32,590 bases of DNA. Source: an uncultured Prevotellaceae bacterium. Its GTDB lineage: Bacteria; Bacteroidota; Bacteroidia; Bacteroidales; Bacteroidaceae. The first letter of the stretch is position 1; each line of letters starts with the position of its first letter. Under the pieces are notes generated by a model. The model was not told the DNA's origin. It saw only the letters and a program-made list of their open reading frames with translations, and did not search any database. This document shows positions 1 to 7,817 of the stretch, piece after piece. The stretch lies in contig CACXXD010000016.1 of assembly GCA_902771445.1 (NCBI GenBank), positions 1 through 32,590 of the forward strand, in the 5' to 3' direction. The position numbers were made by a program, and so were the translations under genes.

Positions 1-34
1 ACAGCAATAGTGTGCTGAAAAGCAGTTTTTTCAT
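1..34 (-). CDS. N-terminus of a secreted protein (partial)
   Basis: An ATG on the minus strand at 34-32 opens a frame that runs off the left edge, reading M-K-K-L-L-F-S-T-L-L-L. This is a typical start of a Sec signal peptide or lipoprotein leader: two lysines followed by a hydrophobic run. A good Bacteroidetes promoter lies upstream on the same strand at 109-139. Only 11 codons are visible, so the product cannot be named. Confidence 0.6.
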   Translation of the reverse strand, partial: MKKLLFSTLLL

Positions 35-108
35 AGAAAGAGTATCTTTTATTGTCTGGTATTTGACCTTGTGCCGACGACACTGAACGTAAACAGAATA
101 ATTATGTT

Positions 109-139
109 GCAAAGATACAAAAAAAGTGAGAAACACAAA
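109..139 (-). promoter_or_regulatory. Bacteroidetes-type promoter for the left-edge gene
   Basis: On the minus strand the -7 box TATCTTTGC covers 117-109 and a TTTG -33 element covers 139-136, spaced 18 bp. It points to the start codon at 34, giving a leader of about 70 nt. Confidence 0.6.
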
Positions 140-246
140 AGCATTGTCTGTTTTTATGGAATAATTTTTATTAATTTGTAATGATTTCTTTCCGACAAAA
201 TTTTTTCGTGCGGTTGGAATAGTTTAGAAAAAATCATCCTGAAAAA

Positions 247-669
247 TATGAATTATTTTGACAATGACCCCTCTGAGAATCGCATGGAATTCACTAAACT
301 CTAAGTCGCCTGCAAATATGCGAGTATTGAGAGGGGTTGTGCATGTTGTTGATTTACAGTGTGTTGCGAAATTTTGTTTCGCAAAAAGGACTGTTTTTGT
401 TTGCAAAGACTTCTCCTTTCGGACAGTTTCAACCGCATTCGCTCTGTGATTAGTATTGAATCAAAGTGGGTTTACAACCATATCAAACTGAGATGTGACT
501 TGGAACAGAATGTAACGGATGCTAAAACTCAGTTTGATATGGCTGTAAACCCACTTTGATTCAATATCAATCTCAAAACGATGGCATTGGCATGGTGCGC
601 TGGCTGCTGCGTCCCTGTTCTAGAATGCTACTTTCAGAAGTACCTTTTTTCTATGAATTATTTTGACAA
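247..669 (+). repeat. Dispersed intergenic repeat, copy 1
   Basis: This 423 bp element recurs at 10389-10822 in the same orientation. Both copies start with a version of TATGAATTATTTTGACAA and end with the same 18-mer (247-264 and 652-669 here), so each is bounded by direct repeats. Next inside is a shared stretch beginning TGACCCCTCTGAGAATCGC, then a long palindrome (448-572), then a shared tail around CTAGAATGC and CTTTTTTCTATG. No transposase is encoded, so it is non-autonomous, MITE-like or REP-like. Short open frames inside it differ between copies at nearly every changed codon and are probably not genes. It accounts for about half of the non-coding stretch 35-892. Confidence 0.85.
448..572. 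repeat. Long imperfect palindrome, core of repeat copy 1
   Basis: Arms of 45 bp at 448-492 and 528-572 are reverse complements with 3 mismatches, around a 35 bp asymmetric spacer (493-527). Transcribed, it would form a very stable hairpin; in DNA it could extrude as a cruciform. Its spacer matches the reverse complement of the spacer in the second copy (10646-10680). Confidence 0.9.
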
Positions 670-688
670 AGTAACGGTGAATAATAGC

Positions 689-738
689 TTAGGACGATTT
701 ATCGTCTGAACAAACGAATTTGTCTCAACTTATTTTAT
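689..738. repeat. Short GGACG..CGTCTGAACAAA repeat, copy 1
   Basis: About 50 bp resembling 3768-3816. Shared blocks are GGACG, CGTCTGAACAAA and a 3' TTTTAT tail. It contains the perfect inverted repeat GACGA/TCGTC (694-698 and 703-707). It lies between the dispersed repeat and the promoter of the gene at 893. Function is not evident. Confidence 0.55.
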
Positions 739-842
739 CACCTTTAAAAGATATAGCCAGAAATTAGTATAATTCTCTTGTGCAAAGTAATATGGTACAG
801 TACGAAAAAATTGCGGTGTTGCGCTTTTCCGCGAAAAACATA

Positions 843-873
843 TTGTTGTATCGGCGATTTTTGTTACCTTTGC
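843..873 (+). promoter_or_regulatory. Promoter of the 893-3726 operon
   Basis: The -7 box TACCTTTGC at 865-873 is preceded by TTG at 843-845 with 19 bp spacing. The leader to the ATG at 893 is about 13 nt. It would drive the hypothetical gene, rpoN and the PAP2-like gene together. Confidence 0.65.
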
Positions 874-892
874 ACATTAAATAGATGATGAT

Positions 893-1549
893 ATGGCAAA
901 GAACACAGTTTGGCAGGATGATTATTGGTTGCCTGTGATGCAGTTGTATCTCAAAAAGCCCGTGGGCGTGAAGGCCACCTATTGTCGCGAAATGGTAGAG
1001 CTTAGTCTTGAGCTGCACGTGGCACCGCCGGCTCTGGCTCACCGCATGCAGCAGATTGCGAAGCTCAGCACACCACGCATTGAGCACTTCTGGCAGACCT
1101 ACTCCGGCAGTCCCGAACGGCTGAAGCGGGCCGTCAGCCTCTGGCGCGAGATGCGAGGCTTTGGCTATGCCGACGCTTTCTACGAAGGGGTCGACCTCGT
1201 TGAGACCTTCGAGCGCGATTTCCGTCCGCTTGACGAAGAACCCAGTCTGACACCCGTCAGTCTGATTCTGATTCTCGACCTCTATTTCCGCCTGACACCC
1301 ATCACGATGGTCAGCGAAACCCCCGAGGTGAAAGAGATGGCCAAGCTGCTCAAGGTTGAACCCAGTATGGTGGTCAGCGTGCTCGACCTCTACCAACTCA
1401 TCGACCCTTATTTGAACCGAAAAGAAATATCGCTCAGTCCGCTGTTGCTGCCCTGTCAGGAGATATGGCAGCGCTTTGGCAACGACGACCTGGAGCACTT
1501 GGCTGAATTTGCCAAGGAACTGAGGGCATTCTACGACTCCTTAGGCTGA
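893..1549 (+). CDS. Conserved hypothetical protein upstream of rpoN
   Basis: The gene encodes 218 residues that I cannot assign to a named family. The protein is soluble, acidic and probably largely helical, with no signal peptide and no clear catalytic motif. The start is ATG, placed about 20 nt after a good -7 box, and the stop is 8 bp before rpoN, so the two are almost certainly cotranscribed. A role linked to sigma-54 is only suggested by position. The long minus-strand frame covering the same DNA is an antisense shadow. Confidence 0.85.
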   Translation: MAKNTVWQDDYWLPVMQLYLKKPVGVKATYCREMVELSLELHVAPPALAHRMQQIAKLSTPRIEHFWQTYSGSPERLKRAVSLWREMRGFGYADAFYEGVDLVETFERDFRPLDEEPSLTPVSLILILDLYFRLTPITMVSETPEVKEMAKLLKVEPSMVVSVLDLYQLIDPYLNRKEISLSPLLLPCQEIWQRFGNDDLEHLAEFAKELRAFYDSLG

Positions 1550-1557
1550 CAAGCTAT

Positions 1558-3069
1558 ATGGCACAGAATCAGGTACAAGAACAGAAACTCGAACAGAAGT
1601 TGCAGCAGAGCATTTCGGCGCAGCAGCTTCTGCAGGCACAGCTCGTCGAACTGCCCATCACGCAGCTGATGGAGCGCATAGAGACCGAAATGCACGACAA
1701 CCCGGCCCTGGAGACCTCGTCGGATGAGGAGTGGCCCACGGCTGCCGAACACGACGACTATGCCGACAACAGCGATGGCACCGACGACACTGCCGACTAC
1801 GACAAAGAGCGCGAGCGCGAGGAGCGCAGCGACGCACTCGATGCCGCGCTGGAGAACATTGGGCGCGACGACGAAGATCTGCCCGTCTATCATGGCGGCA
1901 TGGCTGCCGACGAGGAGCGCGAGGAGATGGTCTACGGCGATTCGCTCTCGTTCTACGACATGGTGACACAACAGATGAACGAGACGGAGCTGACTGAGCG
2001 CGAACGCTACATCATGGAATATCTCATCGGTTCGCTCGACGACGACGGACTCTTGCGCAAAGACCTGGACAGTCTCAGCGAGGAACTGGCCGTCTATCAT
2101 AACGTGGAGACAACCACTGATGAAATCGGCAGAATTCTGGCGATACTGCAGGAGTTCGACCCTGCCGGCATCGGCGCACGCTCGTTGCAGGAGTGCCTGT
2201 TGCTACAAATTGCACGGCGCGACGACTCGCGACTGAAGGAACTGATGGACGAGGTGATTCGCCATCACTTCGACGAGTTTACCAAAAAACACTGGGACCG
2301 CATACGCACGGCCATGAGCCTGAACGACACGCAGGTGGAGGTCTTGCAGAAAGAGCTGCGCCGACTGAACCCGAAGCCGGGCGCGTCGATGGGCGAGGCC
2401 ATAGGGCGCTCCATGCAGCAGATAACACCCGATTTCATCGTCGACACGCAGGACGACGGCACCGTGACCTTCACGCTGAACAACGGCGAACTGCCACAGT
2501 TGCAGGTGTCGCAGTCGTTTGCCAACCTGCTGAAAGACTATCAGCAGAACAAGGAAGGGCTGAGCCGACAGATGAAGGAGGCACTGCTCTACACCAAGCA
2601 GAAGGTGGATGCCGCACAGAGCTTCATCGAGGCCGTGCGCACCCGCAGGCGCACCCTCACCGTAACGATGAAGGCCATCATACAGTGGCAGCACCGATTC
2701 TTCGAAGACGGCGACGAGGCTTCGCTCCGGCCCATGATTCTCAAGGACGTGGCCGCCAAGACGGGGCTCGACCTTTCGACTATCTCGCGTGTGTCGAACT
2801 CCAAGTACGTGCTCACCCGCTGGGGTGTCTTCCCCCTGAAGTTTTTCTTCAGCGACGGCTTCGTGACTGAGAGCGGCGAAGAGCTCTCCACCCGCGAGAT
2901 CAAGGCCGCCCTGCGCGAGATTATCGATGCCGAAGACAAGAAGAAGCCGTTGAGCGACGACGCGCTGAGCGACATGCTCAAGAAGAGAGGCTATCCCGTG
3001 GCGCGGCGCACCGTGGCCAAATACCGTGACCAGCTGGGCATTCCCATTGCCCGACTGCGCCGACCCTGA
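1558..3069 (+). CDS. rpoN: RNA polymerase sigma-54 factor RpoN
   Basis: Sigma-54 binds core RNA polymerase and recognises -24/-12 promoters; open-complex formation needs a AAA+ bacterial enhancer-binding protein. The 503-residue protein has all expected parts. Region I at the N-terminus is glutamine- and leucine-rich (about residues 1-50). An acidic D/E-rich region II follows (about 55-110). Next are the core-binding and DNA-binding regions, with a helix-turn-helix around the segment DLSTISRVSNSKYV. The diagnostic RpoN box ARRTVAKYR lies at residues 482-490, 13 residues before the C-terminus. Length is normal for the family. It follows the hypothetical gene by 8 bp and precedes a membrane protein gene by 33 bp. 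No enhancer-binding activator is encoded in this window. Confidence 0.97.
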   Translation: MAQNQVQEQKLEQKLQQSISAQQLLQAQLVELPITQLMERIETEMHDNPALETSSDEEWPTAAEHDDYADNSDGTDDTADYDKEREREERSDALDAALENIGRDDEDLPVYHGGMAADEEREEMVYGDSLSFYDMVTQQMNETELTERERYIMEYLIGSLDDDGLLRKDLDSLSEELAVYHNVETTTDEIGRILAILQEFDPAGIGARSLQECLLLQIARRDDSRLKELMDEVIRHHFDEFTKKHWDRIRTAMSLNDTQVEVLQKELRRLNPKPGASMGEAIGRSMQQITPDFIVDTQDDGTVTFTLNNGELPQLQVSQSFANLLKDYQQNKEGLSRQMKEALLYTKQKVDAAQSFIEAVRTRRRTLTVTMKAIIQWQHRFFEDGDEASLRPMILKDVAAKTGLDLSTISRVSNSKYVLTRWGVFPLKFFFSDGFVTESGEELSTREIKAALREIIDAEDKKKPLSDDALSDMLKKRGYPVARRTVAKYRDQLGIPIARLRRP

Positions 3070-3102
3070 CCGACAATAAAGACACTACCTAAAAGACAAA
3101 AG

Positions 3103-3726
3103 ATGTCACGCGAAAAAAACATTATCTATATGGCACGCATCGTGAGCATGCTGTTCACGCCCTTCTACCTCCCGTTGATGGGGCTCATCATCTTGTTCAC
3201 GTTCAGCTATCTGGCCCTTCTGCCCGTCGTCTACCGACTGGAGATTATCGCCATCGTCTATCTCTTCACCATCCTGTTGCCCACCTACATCATTCACTTC
3301 TATCGAAAGCATCAGGGGTGGAACCTCATCGAAGTGGGCTATCGCGAGCGTCGCATGGTGCCTTACGTCATCTCCATCCTGTGCTATCTGTCGTGCGTCT
3401 GGCTGCTGAAGTCGATGAACGTGTTCCACTTCGTGAGCAGCATTCTCATGGCCGCCCTGCTGGTGCAGATCGTCTGTGCCATCATCAATGTGTGGTGGAA
3501 GATTTCCACCCATACGGCAGCCATCGGCGGTGTGGCAGGCGCCTTGTTTGCCTTCTCCGTGATTTTCGTCTTCAACCCCGTCTGGTGGTTTTGCTTGGTG
3601 CTGGTGGTGGCCGGCATCATGGGCTCCGCCCGCATGATTCTGCGTCAGCACTCGTTGGCGCAGGTCGTGGCCGGCTTCGGCGTGGGCTTCTTCTGTGCGT
3701 CGATAGGCATCCTCTATCTCTATTAG
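3103..3726 (+). CDS. PAP2-like integral membrane protein
   Basis: The 207-residue protein has about six hydrophobic segments. PAP2 enzymes are membrane phosphatases acting on lipid phosphates such as undecaprenyl pyrophosphate. Two of their motifs are partly recognisable: S-T-H-T at 135-138 in the place of the usual PSGH, and A-R-x5-H-S-L-A-Q-V at 176-188 with His183 in the place of SRx5Hx3D. The N-terminal KxxxxxxRP motif is not evident. It may therefore be a divergent or inactive family member. It is the third gene of the rpoN operon, starting 33 bp after rpoN. Confidence 0.75.
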   Translation: MSREKNIIYMARIVSMLFTPFYLPLMGLIILFTFSYLALLPVVYRLEIIAIVYLFTILLPTYIIHFYRKHQGWNLIEVGYRERRMVPYVISILCYLSCVWLLKSMNVFHFVSSILMAALLVQIVCAIINVWWKISTHTAAIGGVAGALFAFSVIFVFNPVWWFCLVLVVAGIMGSARMILRQHSLAQVVAGFGVGFFCASIGILYLY

Positions 3727-3767
3727 CATTTACTTCAGTTAAATAATAAATGATGGCTAAAAAATAG

Positions 3768-3816
3768 TTGGGACGTTTTCTCGTCTGAACAAAAGAGTTC
3801 ATCCCATGTTTTTTAT
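3768..3816. repeat. Short GGACG..CGTCTGAACAAA repeat, copy 2
   Basis: Counterpart of 689-738. It holds TGGGACG (3769-3775) facing CATCCCA (3800-3806) as an imperfect outer stem and GACG/CGTC (3772-3775, 3782-3785) as an inner stem, followed by TTTTTTAT. It sits between the PAP2-like gene and purE. It could act as a weak terminator or simply be a dispersed repeat. Confidence 0.5.
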
Positions 3817-3860
3817 ATAAATACATAGCTACTTGAATTGAATATAATATATTAAGGTTT

Positions 3861-4367
3861 ATGAATCCACAAGTAAGTATCATCATGGGCAGCACGAGCG
3901 ACCTGCCCGTTATGGAGAAAGCCTGCAAGTTGCTCGACGAGATGCAGGTGCCGTTTGAAGTCAATGCCCTCTCGGCGCATCGCACACCCGAAGCCGTCGA
4001 GGAGTTTGCCCGTACAGCCAAGGACCGCGGACTGAAGGTCATCATTGCCGGAGCCGGCATGGCGGCTGCCTTGCCGGGCGTGATTGCAGCATCGACCACG
4101 CTGCCCGTCATCGGTGTACCCATCAAGGGCATGCTCGATGGGCTCGATGCCATGCTTAGCATCATTCAGATGCCGCCGGGCATTCCTGTGGCTACGGTGG
4201 GGGTCAACGGAGCACAGAATGCTGCCATCCTGGCCGTTGAGATGTTGGCACTGGCCGACGAGGCACTGGCCGGACGCCTGGCTGCCTACAAGAGTGGACT
4301 GAAGGAGAAGATTGAAAAGGCCAACCGCGACCTGGCAGAAGTGAAATTCCAGTTTAAGACCAATTAA
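3861..4367 (+). CDS. purE: N5-carboxyaminoimidazole ribonucleotide mutase PurE
   Basis: PurE converts N5-CAIR to CAIR in purine biosynthesis in the cytoplasm. The 168-residue protein has the class I N-terminal motif MGSTSDLPVMEKA (about residues 10-22), the SAHRTPE motif with the catalytic histidine, the GAGMAAALPG loop, and the P-V-I-G-V-P segment of the family. Length matches the usual 160-175 residues. The ATG at 3861 follows an AT-rich leader. It is followed by ispG after 9 bp, so the pair forms an operon, though the pathways are unrelated. Confidence 0.96.
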   Translation: MNPQVSIIMGSTSDLPVMEKACKLLDEMQVPFEVNALSAHRTPEAVEEFARTAKDRGLKVIIAGAGMAAALPGVIAASTTLPVIGVPIKGMLDGLDAMLSIIQMPPGIPVATVGVNGAQNAAILAVEMLALADEALAGRLAAYKSGLKEKIEKANRDLAEVKFQFKTN

Positions 4368-4376
4368 GTACAGCTT

Positions 4377-5786
4377 ATGAGTGATGTTATTAGATACAAG
4401 CGCCGTGCTACCAGCGTGACCCACGTGGGCAATATTGCCATCGGTGGCGACAACCCCATCCGCATTCAGTCGATGAACACCACCGACACCAACGATACGG
4501 AGGCTTGCGTGCTGCAGGCTGAGCGCATCATTGATGCCGGAGGCGAGCTGGTCAGGCTCACCACACAGGGCGTTCGCGAGGCAGAGAACATGAAGAACAT
4601 TTCGGCTCGACTCCGCGCCGACGGCTATACGGCTCCGCTCGTGGCCGACGTTCACTTCAATGCCCATGTGGCCGATGTGGCAGCACTGTACTGCGAGAAG
4701 GTGCGCATCAACCCCGGCAACTATGTCGACCCGGCACGCACGTTCAAGCAGTTGGAGTACACTGATGAGGAGTATGAGGCCGAGCTGCGGAAGATTGAAG
4801 AGCGGTTGCTGCCCTTCATCCAGATTTGTCGCGAGCACCACACTGCCGTGCGCATCGGTGTGAACCACGGTTCGCTCAGCGACCGCATCATGTCGCGCTA
4901 CGGCGACACCCCTGCGGGCATCGTGGAGAGCTGCATGGAGTTCCTGCGAATCTTCAAAAAGCATGATTTCAACGATGTGGTCATCTCTATCAAGGCTTCC
5001 AACACGGTGGTCATGGTGCAGTCGGTGCGCCTGCTGGTTCAGGCTATGGACAAGGAGGACATGCACTATCCGCTGCACCTGGGCGTGACCGAGGCCGGCG
5101 AAGGCGAGGACGGGCGCATCAAGAGTGCCGTGGGCATCGGCGCGTTGCTCACCGAAGGCATAGGCGACACCATCCGTGTCTCGCTCTCCGAGGAACCTGA
5201 GTGTGAGATACCTGTGGCGCGGAAAATGGTCGAATCCATCGAGGAATGCGTGCAACTGAGGGCGCAGGCTGAGGCCAGCATCAAGAACGACACCATCTAC
5301 TTGAGGCTCGACGACCCCGACTGGCAGTCCTTCCAGCTGAAGTCGGCAATGGCAGTGGGCGCATTGCTCATCGACCATAAAGCCAGCAAACTGTGCATCA
5401 TCGACGATCATGACACGTTTGCCATGACGCCTCCGGAGATGCGCGAGGAGCTGGCCGACCGCATCCTGCAGGCAGCACGCATCAAGTTCACCAAGACCGA
5501 ATACATCTCTTGTCCGGGCTGTGGGCGCACGCTCTACAACCTGCAAGACACCATCCACCGCATCAAGGCGGCAACAAGCCATCTGGTGGGACTGAAGATC
5601 GGCATCATGGGCTGCATCGTCAACGGTCCCGGCGAGATGGCCGATGCCGACTATGGCTATGTGGGTGCAGGGCGCGGCAAGATTTCGCTCTACAGAAAGA
5701 AGGAGTGTATTGAGAAGAACATCCCCGAGGCCGAGGCCGTCGATCGTCTGTTGGCGCTGATTGAGCAAGACAGGCAGCAGGCATAA
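4377..5786 (+). CDS. ispG: 4-hydroxy-3-methylbut-2-enyl diphosphate synthase IspG
   Basis: IspG (GcpE) reduces MEcPP to HMBPP in the non-mevalonate isoprenoid pathway using a [4Fe-4S] cluster. The N-terminal TIM-barrel starts with the family motifs VGNIAIGGDNPIRIQSMN and VRLTTQGVREA. The C-terminal iron-sulfur domain carries CPGCGR (Cys379, Cys382) and GCIVNGPGE (Cys413 with the conserved Glu). At 469 residues it is longer than the two-domain E. coli type (about 370) but shorter than the three-domain type of many Bacteroidetes, Chlamydia and plants (about 600). The insert between the two domains appears reduced to roughly 70 residues. It is the second gene of a purE-ispG operon ending at the terminator at 5818-5858. 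Confidence 0.95.
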   Translation: MSDVIRYKRRATSVTHVGNIAIGGDNPIRIQSMNTTDTNDTEACVLQAERIIDAGGELVRLTTQGVREAENMKNISARLRADGYTAPLVADVHFNAHVADVAALYCEKVRINPGNYVDPARTFKQLEYTDEEYEAELRKIEERLLPFIQICREHHTAVRIGVNHGSLSDRIMSRYGDTPAGIVESCMEFLRIFKKHDFNDVVISIKASNTVVMVQSVRLLVQAMDKEDMHYPLHLGVTEAGEGEDGRIKSAVGIGALLTEGIGDTIRVSLSEEPECEIPVARKMVESIEECVQLRAQAEASIKNDTIYLRLDDPDWQSFQLKSAMAVGALLIDHKASKLCIIDDHDTFAMTPPEMREELADRILQAARIKFTKTEYISCPGCGRTLYNLQDTIHRIKAATSHLVGLKIGIMGCIVNGPGEMADADYGYVGAGRGKISLYRKKECIEKNIPEAEAVDRLLALIEQDRQQA

Positions 5787-5817
5787 GCCCCATTGGCTCC
5801 CTATAACCGCAATGCCT

Positions 5818-5858
5818 TTTTGGCCAGGATCCTTTTGTGATTCTGGCCAAAATTTTTT
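5818..5858 (+). terminator. Rho-independent terminator after ispG
   Basis: TTTTGGCCAG (5818-5827) pairs with CTGGCCAAAA (5843-5852) around a 15 nt loop, followed by a T6 run at 5853-5858. It closes the purE-ispG operon. Confidence 0.85.
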
Positions 5859-5868
5859 GTAATTTGAA

Positions 5869-5900
5869 TTTGTCATCCCGAAAAAAATATCTATATTTGC
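5869..5900 (+). promoter_or_regulatory. Promoter of the ATPase/DUF4435/protease operon
   Basis: A TTTG -33 element at 5869-5872 and the -7 box TATATTTGC at 5892-5900 are spaced 19 bp, the consensus Bacteroidetes arrangement. It follows directly after the ispG terminator, which makes 5923-8638 an independent transcription unit. Confidence 0.8.
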
Positions 5901-5922
5901 ATGCAAATAATCTATTAGGCCT

Positions 5923-6759
5923 ATGCAGAAGTTTGCTGACTATATCAAGAAAATAGAGATTGAATCGCTGTGGAGCGGCATGAAGCACATCGTGTGGAAC
6001 CTGAATCCGAAGGTGAACATCCTCAGCGGTGTGAATGGTGTGGGCAAGAGCACCATTCTGAACAAGGTCGTGAAAGGACTGTCGGCTGGCGGCGAGTTTC
6101 CCAGTCACATGCTGAAAGGCGTCCGCATCGAGGTGGAGCCAGCCGATGCCCGCTGGATTCGCTACGACCTCATCCGCTCGCTGGACAGCAACCTGACCAC
6201 GGTGCTGACCGACGGAGACAGCTCCATGCGCCAGGCACTCACGGCTCTCAGCGGAATCGCAGGCGGTTCGCTGCTCGACATTCAGTTGTATCACCTGCAG
6301 CGCAAGTATCTGGACTATCAGGTGAACGTGGGCAACCGCATCATTGAGCAGCTGCAGGCCGGCAACATGGATGCAGCGCAACAGCTGTCGCAGCGCAAGA
6401 AGCGCTTTCAGGACATGCTCGATGAGCTTTTTGCCGAGACGGGCAAGCGCATCGTCCGCACGGAAAATGAGATTCGCTTCACACAGATTGGCGAGCAACT
6501 CATGCCCTATCAGCTCAGCAGTGGTGAGAAGCAGATGCTCATCATCCTGCTCACCGTGCTGGTGGAGGACAATCAGCCCTACGTGCTGTTCATGGACGAG
6601 CCGGAAGTGAGCCTGCACATAGAGTGGCAGAAACGGCTCATCGACCTGATTTGCGAGCTGAACCCACACGTGCAGATCATCCTGACCACCCATTCGCCTG
6701 CAGTGGTGATGAACGGATGGATGGAGAGCGTGACGGAGGTGAGCGACATAACGGTATAG
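5923..6759 (+). CDS. ABC/OLD-type AAA ATPase
   Basis: The 278-residue protein has a complete set of ABC-type ATPase motifs: Walker A GVNGVGKST (36-44), signature LSSGEKQ (198-204), Walker B VLFMDEPE with Asp225 and Glu226, and the switch histidine in TTHSP (His257). The region between Walker A and the signature (about 100-190) is helical and could be a short coiled-coil. There is no transmembrane part, so it is not a transporter subunit. It resembles the AAA_21/AAA_15 ATPases of OLD nucleases and of AriA in PARIS, but is shorter than AriA. The DUF4435 gene starts 5 bp after it, which supports a two-protein complex. The function in this strain is an inference. Confidence 0.88.
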   Translation: MQKFADYIKKIEIESLWSGMKHIVWNLNPKVNILSGVNGVGKSTILNKVVKGLSAGGEFPSHMLKGVRIEVEPADARWIRYDLIRSLDSNLTTVLTDGDSSMRQALTALSGIAGGSLLDIQLYHLQRKYLDYQVNVGNRIIEQLQAGNMDAAQQLSQRKKRFQDMLDELFAETGKRIVRTENEIRFTQIGEQLMPYQLSSGEKQMLIILLTVLVEDNQPYVLFMDEPEVSLHIEWQKRLIDLICELNPHVQIILTTHSPAVVMNGWMESVTEVSDITV

Positions 6760-6764
6760 CACGT

Positions 6765-7817
6765 ATGAGCACACGACTGAAAGACAACATCAATAGCCAG
6801 TACTTCAAAGCGGCCAATGCCCTGAAGTCGAAGCAGGCTCGGCGTAGAATCGTGGCCTACGTCGAGAGCTACGACGACATCTACTTCTGGCGGACGGTGC
6901 TGGGTCCCTTTGAGAACGACAAGCGTTATTTCGAGGTGATGCTGCCCTCGAAGCAGACACTGGTGCGCGGCAAGAAATCGGTGCTCATGAACTTTATCGA
7001 CGGGCAGACAGGCCCCGACATGATTGCCTGCGTCGATGCCGACTACGACTACCTGATGCAAGGTGCTTCGCCCAGTTCGAGCAAGATTCTGAACAGTCCC
7101 TATGTGTTCCACACCTACGTCTATGCCATTGAGAACTTCCAGTGCTACGCCCCTTCGCTGCATGATGTCTGCGTGGCCGTCACGCTCAATGACCATCGCA
7201 TCTTTGACTTCCAAGCCTTTTTCCGGCAGTACAGCGAGGCCATCTTCCCCCTGTTCGTGTGGTCGGTGTGGGCCTATCGGTCGGGCAACTACATCCGCTT
7301 CTCGCTCACCGACTTCAACCGTATCTGCGATCCGGGCGGCTTCACAGTACAGCATCCCGAAAACTCTATACAGAATGTGCGCCGAAAGGCGATGACCAAG
7401 GTGCGCGAGTTGCAGCGCATGTTTCCCGGCAACAAAGAGAACTATCTGAAACTGAAGGACGAGCTGATAGAACTGGGCGTGACTCCCCAGACGACCTATC
7501 TCTACATACAGGGTCACCACTTGTTCGACACGGTTGCAGCGCCCATCTTGAATAAGGTGTGCAGTCAGCTCCGGCAGGAGCGACAGGCCGAGATCAACAT
7601 GTCGCTTGCGCATCGCACGCAGAAGCGCAACGAGATGTCGTGCTACGAAAACTCGCGGCAAGACATCAAGACAATGCTGAAAAAGAATACGGGCTATATG
7701 TTCAGTGAACAATTCCGACGACTGCAGAACGACGTGCAGCGCTATCTGAAGTCGACGGCATCGGCCCAGTCTGTCGCCCCACAAGAGAACGTCGCCCCAG
7801 CGGCTCAAGTGTCATGA
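6765..7817 (+). CDS. DUF4435 TOPRIM-like protein
   Basis: The true start is probably the ATG at 6765, five bases after the ATPase stop, giving 350 residues; an upstream in-frame extension to 6624 would overlap the ATPase gene. The N-terminal part carries TOPRIM-like motifs: VESYDD with Glu34 and Asp37/38, and CVDADYD with Asp91 and Asp93. These suit metal-dependent phosphodiester chemistry. DUF4435 proteins pair with AAA ATPases; in PARIS, AriB (DUF4435) is an effector nuclease released from AriA on phage triggering. The C-terminal 100 residues are basic and glutamine-rich and not recognised. Its stop overlaps the start of the downstream protease gene. Confidence 0.85.
   Translation: MSTRLKDNINSQYFKAANALKSKQARRRIVAYVESYDDIYFWRTVLGPFENDKRYFEVMLPSKQTLVRGKKSVLMNFIDGQTGPDMIACVDADYDYLMQGASPSSSKILNSPYVFHTYVYAIENFQCYAPSLHDVCVAVTLNDHRIFDFQAFFRQYSEAIFPLFVWSVWAYRSGNYIRFSLTDFNRICDPGGFTVQHPENSIQNVRRKAMTKVRELQRMFPGNKENYLKLKDELIELGVTPQTTYLYIQGHHLFDTVAAPILNKVCSQLRQERQAEINMSLAHRTQKRNEMSCYENSRQDIKTMLKKNTGYMFSEQFRRLQNDVQRYLKSTASAQSVAPQENVAPAAQVS

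Noticed and set aside
258-449. 63-codon frame in repeat copy 1 with a similar 64-codon frame at 10406-10600 in copy 2
   Set aside because: The frames stay open in both copies, but nearly every codon difference changes the amino acid (only about one synonymous change against about twenty replacements), so there is no sign of protein-level selection.
764-1498. 244-codon minus-strand frame opposite the gene at 893
   Set aside because: The plus-strand gene has a promoter, is spaced 8 bp from rpoN and has sensible composition; the minus frame does not.
3852-5906. 684-codon minus-strand frame over purE and ispG
   Set aside because: It lies antisense to two genes with unmistakable motifs and reads as a composition shadow rich in His, Asp and Gln.
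6624-6764. Longer start for the DUF4435 protein
   Set aside because: The extension overlaps the ATPase gene, translates the ATPase's ABC motifs out of frame and has no family similarity; the ATG at 6765 sits 5 bp after the ATPase stop.
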